64,000 nt of DNA, from assembly GCA_017394835.1 (NCBI GenBank), contig JAFPXD010000062.1:24072-88071 (forward strand), read 5' to 3'. Shown here piece after piece: positions 53,701-60,755 of this stretch. The number at the start of each line of letters is the position of its first letter. The stretch's first letter is position 1. Source of the stretch: Clostridia bacterium (GTDB taxonomy: Bacteria > Bacillota > Clostridia > Christensenellales > CAG-138). The notes under the pieces were generated by a model that saw only the letters and a list, made by a program, of their open reading frames with translations, was not told the DNA's origin and did no database searches. The position numbers were made by a program, and so were the translations under genes.

Positions 53701-56457
53701 TATGACGACGCCACCCGCACCCTCTACATATCGGGTTCGGGCGATATGTACGATTTCATCACGAGCTCGGGCGACAACCTCTGGCCCAGCACATCGCCGT
53801 GGTTCGGGTATGCTCACGAGATCGAGCACGTCATCATCTCCTACGGAATAACCTATATAGGCGCGGGCTCCTTCAAGCACTGCGATTCATTCCGCGAGAT
53901 CACGATACCCAGCAGCGTCGTAGGCATAGGCTTCCACGCGTTCTATGAATGCTGCCTCGATTCCATAACCATTGAGGAGGGCCTTGAATGGATCTCCTGG
54001 CAGGCGTTCTGTGCGATGAGCGTTCCCGTGATCGTGTTCCCCGAAAGCTTCCTGCTCCTCCCCAACGAGGGCGTGGACTGCTCCGACGTTCAGGAGGTCT
54101 ATTTCCTCGGCGACTGTCCCTTCCAGGATGAAGCCGATTATCAGCCCTTCCGCGGCACGGGCTGCACCGTTTACTACTACGCTTCCCACAAGGAGAGCTG
54201 GTATGCGGCTTTCGACGCGGGGCTCGGCTGCAACAAGCCCTGCTACATGGTGTTCGATCCCAATGACAACTCCTGCGGCGAAAACCTCTTCTGGTCATTT
54301 GATGAGAATACCGGCGCTCTCACCATCACGGGCTACGGCGCTATGGACGATTACCGCACCAACGCTCCGTGGTATGAGCACGTTGATGAAATAACCTCCG
54401 TCAGCCTGCCCGCCGGCATCACCCATATCGGCGCGGCGGCGTTCGCGGGATGCTCGGGCCTTACCTCGATCGACCTGCCGAACGGCCTTGAGTCCATAGG
54501 TTACGCCGCATTTGCCCAAACGGGACTCACCGAGATCGCCTTCCCCGCCTCCCTCACCGCGATCGGCGGCAGCGCATTTGGCGAGACGCAGCTTACCGAG
54601 GTCACGATACCCGGAAGCGTCGGCATGATCGAAGATGCCGTATTTGAAGACTGTCTGTCGCTCGAAACCGTTGTGATAGGCGAGGGCGTCACCGCCATAG
54701 GCGCTTACGCGTTCGCATGGTGCGATTCGCTTTCGAGCGTGACTCTTCCCTCCACATTGGAGGCGATAGGCTGCAACGCGTTCTACTGCTGTTCGAGTCT
54801 TGCCGCGATAGATCTGCCCGCGGGGCTCGAGGCCATCGGCTGCGAAGCGTTTGGCAGCTGTTATTCCCTCGAAAGCATAGTGATACCCGCCTCCGTGACT
54901 GAGCTCGGCGCATATGCGTTCAATTACTGCGAAGCCTTGGCCTCCGCCGTTATAAACGCGCAGATCGACGAGATCCCCGAAAGGGCGTTCTGCTCCTGCT
55001 ATGCTCTGACTTCGATCACCATACCCGAGGGCATTACAAGGATCGGCGAATACGCATTCTACTGCTGTTACGGGCTCACGCGCGTTTCGCTGCCCTCCAC
55101 GCTGACCGAGATCGCCGAGCACGCCTTCTGCGAAACCGGCCTCAGGCGCGTCATAATCCCCGCTAACTGCCGCACGTTCGGAGCGGGCGTGTTCAGCAGC
55201 TGCAGCAGCCTCGGCATGATAATCGTCGAAGGCGCGGTCATCACCGATGAGGAGAACATTTACAACCTCCTCGAGTACGTTGACAGCGACGCTGCGATCG
55301 GCTATTATCCCGATCACGCCTCGAGCTGGGCGCCGAACGGCGAGACCACCTGGTACGATCATCCCCTCGTCATGATCGAGAACGACAACGAGCCCTGCGG
55401 CGACGCCATGTTCTGGTCGATCTCCGGCAGCACGCTCACCATCACGGGCTCCGGCCAGATGTATAATTACTCCCCCGTTTCCCCCGCTCCCTGGGCTGAA
55501 TACAAGGACGGCATAACCTCCATTGTGTTCGCCGAAGGCATTGATACAGTTGGCGAATACGCGTTTGCCGGCTTCACGAGGATCACGGAACTCTTCCTGC
55601 CCGACGGGCTCGAAGCGGTGTTCGCCCACGCGTTCGAAGGATGCACGGCGCTTGTTTCCGTCTCCTTCCCCGCAAGCTGCACCGGCGTTGACGAATACGC
55701 CTTCTGCAACTGCTCCGAACTCATCACCCTCACCTTCCGCGATGGCGAGACCGGCGGAGGCAGCGCACCCATCAGTAAGGGGCTTTACGACTATTCCGAA
55801 TTCTACTACGTGGGCGCTTACGCATTCTACGGCACGGGCCTCACCCGAGTAGTGCTGCCCGCTTCCGTGGGCTACATAGGCGAGCACGCCTTCGGCAACT
55901 GCGAAGACCTCGTCTGCGTCACCTTCGAGGGCAACCCGCCCAATACGAACGGCGAGGTCTTCGACGGCGCCGCAGAGGGCTTCCATATCGAGTATCTGCC
56001 CGAAAACGCGGATTCCTGGGCGCCCGACGGCGAGACCGCTTGGGAAGGCTACCCCATTTCCGAGCAGGGCGCGGTAGTTTATTGGACGGTCACCTTCGTC
56101 GATCACGACGGCACGGTACTTTCAACTCAGACCGTTGTAAACGGCGAGGCGGCCACCGCTCCCGCGGATCCCATCCGCGAGGGTTACACCTTCACCGGCT
56201 GGGACGTTGATTTCTCGAACGTCACGGGCGATCTCACCGTTACCGCGCAGTATGAGCAGAACGCGCCCTCCCAGTATCTGAAGGGCGACGTCAACTGCGA
56301 CGGCCTCGTCGATTCCGCCGACATCACCCTTGCGGCGGCCTATTCCATGAGCGCCGGCAGCGTCACTGCTCAGGGCGTTGCGAACGGCGACATGAACGGC
56401 GACGGTCTTCTCACCGCAGCCGACCTCTCCGCTCTGTACGGCTATATCCAGGGCTAA
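47734..56457 (+). CDS. Giant BspA-type leucine-rich-repeat protein with dockerin
   Basis: A 2907-residue exported protein. Signal peptide 1-25, a Pro/Ala/Glu linker (about 27-55), then ten successive cassettes of BspA/LRR_5 repeats (I-G-x-x-A-F-x-x-C-x-x-L-x-x-V-x-I-P). Each opens with a C-G-x-x-x-x-W-x-Y/F-D beta module and most end in S-W-A-P-N-G-E-T-T-W-Q-G-Y. An InlB-type B repeat (about 2780-2845, E-G-Y-T-F-T-G-W-D) and a C-terminal dockerin (D-V-N-C-D-G-L-V-D-S-A-D and D-M-N-G-D-G-L-L-T-A-A-D) follow. Probably adhesin-like and held on the surface through cohesin. No cysteine protease or sortase motif is present. Confidence 0.92.
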   Translation: MSKRLLALILAALMAFTAMPPAFASGSSEKPAEAAPGQTAPEQAAPEKPAEAPLRTVDSGSCGESVTWAFDTDTGELTISGTGAMAHYNTEDNRPPWFMYSQQIVYAVIGESVTSLGNCAFAYCSALREIFIPASVVSIGDYCFRECTSLTGVGMKEGLQTIGYAAFYSCTALNYVTFPATLTSIGDYAFYESGLVSMWFLGNAPTFNDTVFNYTTILNRYSNTTGWGTTWPWNNCYIYDYDPGYAGSDTTWSYDPATHTLTFSGTGKVNANGLDHSFMPWYGYTHDVTSIVFEEGVTGCDHYDFIWFDNLTSISIPSTMTSWGTLPFLGCTSLENITVDPASTYCTVTDGVLYRLSSGTPDRVMFCPASKTGAFTIPSTVQGIHSGAFQSTGLTSITIPANCRYIDDGAFIGNKQLTEFIVDSGNPYYSTADGALLYYGNAVRAYAQGLAGEYTVPANITQIAPYAFYGAQGVTKLSAGPKLTQIGDYAFKGCKTIEEITVVKPALLTSCFEGCESLRTATFLSSKPSFYADCFKGVAPDFKIRYGEAFASSWAPNGETSITLSGVSYPLEMIPLETSPCGDTLGWCYDPLNNLLVFSGTGDMYDYNDTDNLPPWHQYASEILSINFSVGMTGLGAYALYECSNVQTLNLPNTLERIGLHAFRGCSKVYSVSMPSGGSTYKVMNSNLFTADGSTLVYAHAYSAGQPTTSGLTTIGAYAFEGADFTSVTIPSTVTTVCEGAYSDCPKLTTVTIPASVAVMGAYAFGHDPKLATVNLTEGLASVGAYAFADDPQLVSITFNPGMNTIGDHAFDGCTAMTEAVFLCDPPADFGTDVFTGCASGFTVRYLRDLASSWAPNGETTWQGYPIESYRLPNPTGTQGSWITWEYDYETHILYIDARQSSTSIGSFSTSSHPSWWTYKDECVGVEFTSNISSIGKYAFYQFSALQWVRHQPASSSTITIDQYAFAECSSLTEFTSNDRLTKINAYAFKNCTSLTSFFIPKGVSTLETFAFSGCSNLTEINVAYNNTTFSSCDGVVYIAAMTASVMTPPGKTGTLQMPASVTTVNGSSVRSSAISGLILPASVTSLGNGAVMGDPNLTSVLFLGAPPSSVGSNLFNTCNAELTVYYLPENASLWAPAGETTWQGFPIAEWQGSVPDQYGIFCSNLMYSYNAAAHTITITAEPGYTDTSNSQSSFTSYSWYSFREEIEHVVIDASVPCVPEEIFAGWSSLEDFSVDPASEYLASPGGVLYKKDMSLLYAYPMAKTDTEYTVEDGCTAIGKSAFKGNTYLENVTFPATVTNLRYEAFRGCSSLKEAAFLGNPPTLGYDVFTGAWRYFRVAYAAENEAAWAPNGETTWQGYTLVPIGTAPFDPTQCGENVHWSFDEVTGELRVFGSGPMYDYDNAENKAPWRYDYTDLITCVTVEDGVTSVCAHAFRECPNLVSVTIGNDVSAIGDHAFRGCSQLASVTLGGAVQSIGSYAFYGACFTSFALPASVTALDGTALGGNDLLAAINVDPANGVYASQSGVLFDKAMNRLLLFPVGKAGEYTVPYGVTEIAESAFREAKNVTKVTLASTVESVGDYAFYSCPQLAELDMSPATIASLPYGLCAYCDQLESVSFPSGLVSTGDHAFYYCSALESVILPNTVETVSEASFCGCSSLVTVHIPASVQTIDKNAFNSCSSITNLTIAEGVVSIGYYAFSDCSSLESVTFPASVDSFGLAAFSDCASLHSVTFRGGHPSSFEGYVFSNAAEDFCIFYTHAYADEWNPDGTYTFWEGYPIHEELPGPTSGSCGNGVVWHYDFANRILYISGDGAMDDCSSASPAPWYIYAGEITQVVVEDGVTALGQNAFSGCTALWSVELPYGISLIPRGCFSGCVLLSDINIPESVTEIGAEAFLGCLEIFEFDFSSSITVIGDRAFYGSGLTVARFESVPPTYFGTDAFESENAANLHIEANADYMSDWNVGSDLTWHGYTVCFFGGDFCGPQAHWLYDDATRTLYISGSGDMYDFITSSGDNLWPSTSPWFGYAHEIEHVIISYGITYIGAGSFKHCDSFREITIPSSVVGIGFHAFYECCLDSITIEEGLEWISWQAFCAMSVPVIVFPESFLLLPNEGVDCSDVQEVYFLGDCPFQDEADYQPFRGTGCTVYYYASHKESWYAAFDAGLGCNKPCYMVFDPNDNSCGENLFWSFDENTGALTITGYGAMDDYRTNAPWYEHVDEITSVSLPAGITHIGAAAFAGCSGLTSIDLPNGLESIGYAAFAQTGLTEIAFPASLTAIGGSAFGETQLTEVTIPGSVGMIEDAVFEDCLSLETVVIGEGVTAIGAYAFAWCDSLSSVTLPSTLEAIGCNAFYCCSSLAAIDLPAGLEAIGCEAFGSCYSLESIVIPASVTELGAYAFNYCEALASAVINAQIDEIPERAFCSCYALTSITIPEGITRIGEYAFYCCYGLTRVSLPSTLTEIAEHAFCETGLRRVIIPANCRTFGAGVFSSCSSLGMIIVEGAVITDEENIYNLLEYVDSDAAIGYYPDHASSWAPNGETTWYDHPLVMIENDNEPCGDAMFWSISGSTLTITGSGQMYNYSPVSPAPWAEYKDGITSIVFAEGIDTVGEYAFAGFTRITELFLPDGLEAVFAHAFEGCTALVSVSFPASCTGVDEYAFCNCSELITLTFRDGETGGGSAPISKGLYDYSEFYYVGAYAFYGTGLTRVVLPASVGYIGEHAFGNCEDLVCVTFEGNPPNTNGEVFDGAAEGFHIEYLPENADSWAPDGETAWEGYPISEQGAVVYWTVTFVDHDGTVLSTQTVVNGEAATAPADPIREGYTFTGWDVDFSNVTGDLTVTAQYEQNAPSQYLKGDVNCDGLVDSADITLAAAYSMSAGSVTAQGVANGDMNGDGLLTAADLSALYGYIQG
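47917..56070 (+). repeat. Ten tandem LRR cassettes within the surface protein
   Basis: Cassettes start near 47917, 48472, 49465, 50362, 51199, 51850, 53095, 53671, 54268 and 55393. Each joins a C-G/W-opening module to a variable number of ~23-residue BspA repeats and a W-x-P-N-G-E-T-x-W type closing element. The DNA is diverged between cassettes, so this is an old expansion rather than a recent tandem duplication. Confidence 0.8.
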
Positions 56458-56493
56458 TAGAAAATAAGGGCTTCGCCCTTGAACTTGCAGCAA

Positions 56494-56526
56494 GGCGGCT
56501 CCGCGAAAGCGGAGCCGCCCTGTTTT
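56494..56526 (+). terminator. Intrinsic terminator with GAAA tetraloop
   Basis: GGCGGCTCCGC (56494-56504), GAAA, GCGGAGCCGCC (56509-56519), then CTGTTTTT. A very stable hairpin ending the giant gene's transcript. Confidence 0.9.
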
Positions 56527-56583
56527 TGCAAGCAATGCGCCGCGCCTGTGTTCCTTCCCCTATGAGGGGAAGGCTATAACAAA

Positions 56584-56685
56584 GGCTTCCCTTGGGGGAA
56601 GCTCTGCGCGGCAAAGCCGCTATGTGATGAGGGAAAACCCGTGATCCTGACTTGTTTGGTAAGGTCATTTCCTTCCCCCTCATCC
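56584..56685. repeat. 102-base dispersed repeat, copy 1
   Basis: Runs from GGCTTCCC-TTGG-GGGAAGC through TATGTGATGAGGGAAAACCC to CCCCCTCATCC; about 90 % identical by eye to 60245-60346. The flanking 56546-56580 has a CTTCCCC-TATG-AGGGGAAGG hairpin also echoed at 60440-60465. The 405 bases between genes here hold only terminator, repeat and promoter. Confidence 0.85.
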
Positions 56686-56730
56686 TTCAGCCAAATTTTT
56701 AGTTTCTTCACCGCACAAAGGGAAAAGCTC

Positions 56731-56759
56731 TTGACAAAATTGACGATTCGTGCTATACT
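56731..56759 (+). promoter_or_regulatory. Promoter of the helicase gene
   Basis: -35 TTGACA (56731-56736), a 17-base spacer and -10 TATACT (56754-56759), about 104 bases before the TTG start. The leader has a GGGGCTGCGGCCCC hairpin (56775-56788) and a 23-codon open frame (ATG 56810, stop 56881) overlapping the start. Confidence 0.75.
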
Positions 56760-56862
56760 TCATAATTCCCGGCAGGGGCTGCGGCCCCGAATAAACCCGC
56801 GCCGCCGCAATGCAGGCGGATCCGTTTGAAAAAAGCCGCGCCGCGGCGGAAAGGCTCTGCGT

Positions 56863-59800
56863 TTGGAAGACCTCAGCTTAACAAGATCATTGCTCTCCCC
56901 TTCGGAAGCGCTCGAGCTTTCGCTCTTTTTGCGCGGGCGCGTGGATCTGCACCTCATCTGCGAGAGGACGGGGCTTTCTTCCGCGGAGGTCTATGATAAA
57001 CTCGTGGGGTTCGTCTATTACGACCCCGATCAGGATGCGCTCGTTTCCTCATCGGAATACCTTTCCGGAAACGTATTGAAAAAGCTCAACCACGCCAAAA
57101 AGTTCCAGCAGAGCGACAGGGAATTCGGCGCGCCGGAACGCGGCTTCACAGTCGATTGGAACGTCAACATAAACGCGCTCGATAAGATAATGCCCCCCTT
57201 CGTTCCCGCGGAGGATATAAAGGCCGCTATCGGCAGCCCGTGGATCCCCTCCTGGGTATATAGGGATTTCCTCATAGCGCTTATCGGCATAAAGCCCGTC
57301 AGCGGCAAAAAGCCCCGCCTCATAGTCGAATACGTGAAGGCGGCGAACCACTACATAATCCACGGCAAGAAGCATTATATGGGCTTTACGCGCGCCCGCC
57401 TTACCTACGGCACGGAGCGCATGAACGCCTTTGATATAATGGAAAGGCTTTTGAATTCGGGCGAGGTGGTCGTTTACGATACCTCCTATTCCTCCGGCAA
57501 GGCGGCGCCCACCCGCCGCATAAACCGCCCCGAAACGCTCATCGCGCAAGAGCGCATGCGCATGATAGAAGAAAAATTTCGCCTTTGGCTCTTCCGTGAC
57601 GAGCCGAGGCGCAGCCGTCTTCTCAATCATTATAACGAAGCTTTCGGTGCCATCCGTCCCCGCATTTACAGCGGGAAGGGGCTCGTTCTGCCGGGCAAAA
57701 ACCCCGATATAAAGCTGCAGGATTATCAGCTTGCCGCCGTCGCAAGGATAGTCCATTCAAAAAACACCCTTCTCGCCCATCAGGTCGGCGCAGGCAAGAC
57801 CTACGCAATGGCCGCCGCCGCGATGGAACTGCGCCGCACGGGCATTTCCCGCCGCAATCTTTTCGTCGTGCCGAACAACATTCTGGATCAGTGGCATTCC
57901 GAATTCTTAAAGCTCTATCCGGAAGCGAAGCTGATCGTGATAGAGCCCAAGGATTTCACCCCCGCCAAACGGCAGGCTATGCTCAGCCGTATCGCCGCAA
58001 GCGACGTTGACGCTATAATAATGGGCTACGGTTCCTTCTCGCTCATACCGCTTTCCCGCAGGGAGCGCGAGCGTGAGCTGACCCAGAGGATGGCGGATAT
58101 TTCCGTTTCGATGCACAACGCCGTCTATAACGACGCCTACATGGTGCTGAACCGCTATTCGGCAAGGCTCGAACGCAAGCTCCGCAAGCTCTGGGACGAC
58201 GAGGACCCCGTGAGCGAGGACGAGATCTGCTTTGACGATCTCGGGATCGACACGCTCTTCGTTGACGAGGCGCACAATTTCAAAAACATAAGCATTGAAA
58301 CGAAGCACGGCACGCTGCCCGGCCTTAATACGAAGGGCTCCAAGCGGTGCGACGATCTGCTTGCTAAGGTCCGCTTCATCCAGAGCACCCACGGCGGCCG
58401 CGGCGCGGTTTTCGCAACGGGCACGCCCATCACGAACTCCGTGTCCGATCTTTACACAATGCTCCTCTATTTGGCTTACGAGCGGCTCGAGGAGATGAAC
58501 CTCGTCGAATTCGATAACTGGGTAAAGCTCTTTTCCGAGGTCACTGAGGAGTTCGAGGTGGAGGCCAACGGCATAGGCTACCGCCTGCGCAGACGCCTCA
58601 GCCGCTACCATAACCTGCCGGAGCTTTCACTGCTGCTTTCCGAAATAGCGGATCTGCATTTCACCCGCGATGAGGAAAAGAAGCTGCCCTCCAACGTCAA
58701 TTACGTCAACTGCACCGTGCCCGCCTCCAAGGCGCTGCGCGACTATATAAACGAGCTTGCCGACCGTGCGGAGACCGTAAAAGCCGGCCTCGTCCCCCGA
58801 ACGGAGGACAATATGCTCAAGATCACCACCGACGGACGAAAGGCGGCGCTCGATATGCGCCTTGTCGATCCCAAGGCGGAGGATCTGCCCACCTCGAAGC
58901 TCAACACCTGCGTTGAAAAGGTGTTTGAGATATGGAAAAACGACAGGGACGCGACCCAGCTCGTGTTCCTCGATCAGTCCACCCCGAAGGACGGCTTCAA
59001 TCTTTACGACGATATGAAGCGCAAGCTCGTGAAAAAGGGCGTCCCCGCAAAGGAGATCGCCTTCGTGCACGACGCCGTGAACGACGCGATGCGCACCGCG
59101 CTCTTCGTAAAGGTCCGCCGCGGCGAGGTGAGGATACTCATAGGCTCCACGTTCAAGCTGGGCATCGGCGCAAACGTGCAGGACAGGCTTTGGGCGGTGC
59201 ACCATCTCGATATCCCCTGGCGCCCCTCGGACGTTACCCAGCGCGAGGGCCGAATGCTCCGTCAGGGCAACCGCAACGACGAGGTGGCCATCTACCGCTA
59301 CATAACCAACGGCAGCTTCGACGCCTATTCCTGGCAGCTCCTCGAAAACAAGCAGCGCTTCACCTCGCAGATAGTTTCCGGCGACCATTCCTCAAGGAGC
59401 GGCGACGAGGTGGATGAGATCGTTCTGACATACAGCGAGGTCAAATCCCTTGCCGTGGGCGATCCGCTCATCAAGCGCAGGATAGAGCTCGAAACGGAAC
59501 TCCAGCGCAAGGGCACGCTCCGTTCCCGCATAGAGCGCGCAAAGGATGCGGCGAAGGAGCAGCTCCTTCAGCTTCCCGGCAGGGAGGCCGCGCTTCACGA
59601 TTCGGAGGAGCGTTTCCTGAAGGATATGAGCACCGCGGCCGAAAACGCCCCCGCTTCCGGCTATGCGATCGAGATCGAGGGCGAGCTCTTCACCCGCAGG
59701 CGCGACGCGGGCGAAAGGCTGTTGGAGCTCCTTTCGGAGAACGCTTACGTCCGCTCGCCCATCCGGATAGGGCGCTTCCGCGGGTTCGAGCTGTTCATCA

Positions 59801-60084
59801 CGGACGATCCCTCACGCCTGCACAGGGTGTTCATGCTTGCGGGCGCCATGCCCATGACCGTTGAGATAAGCGACAGCCCGCAGGGTCAGGCGCAGAGGCT
59901 CGACAACGCGGTAAACGGCATACCGAAGAAGCTTGAGGACGTTCGCCGCGCGCTGGAGCAGCTCGAAGCGGACAGAGCGGCGCTCGAAGCGGAGGCCGCA
60001 AGGCCCAACCCCTACGACCGCGAGATACGCGAGCTCACGCAGGAGCTGAGGGCTGTGTCAAAGAAGCTCGGGCTGGATATGTGA
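56863..60084 (+). CDS. Free-standing SNF2-type helicase related to mobile-element proteins
   Basis: A 1073-residue SF2 ATPase. Residues 1-300 carry the G-R-V-D-L and S-G-N-V-x-x-K-L blocks and the W-I-P segment that precede the helicase in very large ICE/phage proteins. Then Q-L-A-A-V-A-R-I, Walker A A-H-Q-V-G-A-G-K-T (about 304-312), D-E-A-H at 468-471, S-T-F-K-L-G-I-G-A-N-V-Q and motif VI Q-R-E-G-R-M-L-R-Q-G-N-R. A coiled coil (about 870-1070) ends it. In conjugative elements this region is fused behind methyltransferase/LPD-type domains; here it starts alone from TTG 56863 with GGAAAGG. All motifs are intact. Confidence 0.85.
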   Translation: MEDLSLTRSLLSPSEALELSLFLRGRVDLHLICERTGLSSAEVYDKLVGFVYYDPDQDALVSSSEYLSGNVLKKLNHAKKFQQSDREFGAPERGFTVDWNVNINALDKIMPPFVPAEDIKAAIGSPWIPSWVYRDFLIALIGIKPVSGKKPRLIVEYVKAANHYIIHGKKHYMGFTRARLTYGTERMNAFDIMERLLNSGEVVVYDTSYSSGKAAPTRRINRPETLIAQERMRMIEEKFRLWLFRDEPRRSRLLNHYNEAFGAIRPRIYSGKGLVLPGKNPDIKLQDYQLAAVARIVHSKNTLLAHQVGAGKTYAMAAAAMELRRTGISRRNLFVVPNNILDQWHSEFLKLYPEAKLIVIEPKDFTPAKRQAMLSRIAASDVDAIIMGYGSFSLIPLSRRERERELTQRMADISVSMHNAVYNDAYMVLNRYSARLERKLRKLWDDEDPVSEDEICFDDLGIDTLFVDEAHNFKNISIETKHGTLPGLNTKGSKRCDDLLAKVRFIQSTHGGRGAVFATGTPITNSVSDLYTMLLYLAYERLEEMNLVEFDNWVKLFSEVTEEFEVEANGIGYRLRRRLSRYHNLPELSLLLSEIADLHFTRDEEKKLPSNVNYVNCTVPASKALRDYINELADRAETVKAGLVPRTEDNMLKITTDGRKAALDMRLVDPKAEDLPTSKLNTCVEKVFEIWKNDRDATQLVFLDQSTPKDGFNLYDDMKRKLVKKGVPAKEIAFVHDAVNDAMRTALFVKVRRGEVRILIGSTFKLGIGANVQDRLWAVHHLDIPWRPSDVTQREGRMLRQGNRNDEVAIYRYITNGSFDAYSWQLLENKQRFTSQIVSGDHSSRSGDEVDEIVLTYSEVKSLAVGDPLIKRRIELETELQRKGTLRSRIERAKDAAKEQLLQLPGREAALHDSEERFLKDMSTAAENAPASGYAIEIEGELFTRRRDAGERLLELLSENAYVRSPIRIGRFRGFELFITDDPSRLHRVFMLAGAMPMTVEISDSPQGQAQRLDNAVNGIPKKLEDVRRALEQLEADRAALEAEAARPNPYDREIRELTQELRAVSKKLGLDM

Positions 60085-60179
60085 TCGAATAAAAGCCTTT
60101 AAGGGCGGGAGTTTTCGGCTCCCGCCTTTTTATCGGGATGCGAAAACCGCCGCTTGCGGTAAGTCCTCTGCCGCAAAGG

Positions 60180-60590
60180 GATCGGGCTCGTCGGCTCCCC
60201 TTGCGAAGGGGAGATGTCAGCCGTGCAAAGTGCCGCGGAGCGTTGGCTTCCCTTGGGGGAAGCTCTGCGCGGCACAGCCGCTATGTGATGAGGGAAAACC
60301 CGTAGTCCTAACTTGCTTGGTAAGGTCACTTGCTTTTCCCTCATCCGTCGTCTTCGCCTACGGCTCAGCCGCCACCTTCCCCCGAGGGAAGGCTTTTGGT
60401 CGGCCGCATCCGATGAAGCAATGCGCCGCGCAAGCGTCCTTCCCCTACTGAGGGGAAGGTGGCGCGGAGCGCCGGATGAGGTGGTGGATGTTAACGATCG
60501 CCCCTTCATCCGGCACAGCGGCTTTGCCGCGGAACGTTGGCTTCTCCCCCCCCCCGGCAGAGAAGCTGGCGAACTGCTGTGAGCGATGAC
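60180..60590. repeat. Composite block of dispersed repeats
   Basis: Contains copy 2 of the 102-base repeat (60245-60346), a CTCCCCTTGCGAAGGGGAG hairpin near 60196, and CTTCCCC palindromes near 60380 and 60440-60466, in both orientations. It fills most of the 670 bases between the helicase and SPFH genes. I see no gene; open frames on either strand here follow the palindromes. Confidence 0.8.
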
Positions 60591-60673
60591 CGATGATACG
60601 CCTCTTTTTACCTCAACTCCCCGCTGACAATGTAAATATAAGGTAAAATCAAACCCAAACGCATTGAAAGGTA

Positions 60674-60702
60674 TTGACAAAGCGGGCAAAATATCGGATA
60701 AT
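60674..60702 (+). promoter_or_regulatory. Promoter of the SPFH gene
   Basis: -35 TTGACA (60674-60679), a 17-base spacer and -10 GATAAT (60697-60702), 53 bases before the ATG. Confidence 0.75.
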
Positions 60703-60755
60703 ATAGAATAATAACAGTGTCCATACTGTGTGATCAACCGAAAGGAGAAAAAAAC

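Noticed and set aside
47917..56070. Regularly spaced repeats that could suggest CRISPR
   Set aside because: The periodicity is at protein level in a continuous reading frame; the DNA units differ and there are no spacers or cas genes.
56810..56881. A 23-codon regulatory leader peptide overlapping the helicase start
   Set aside because: It has no convincing ribosome binding site and its codons show no repeated regulatory residue; chance is likely.
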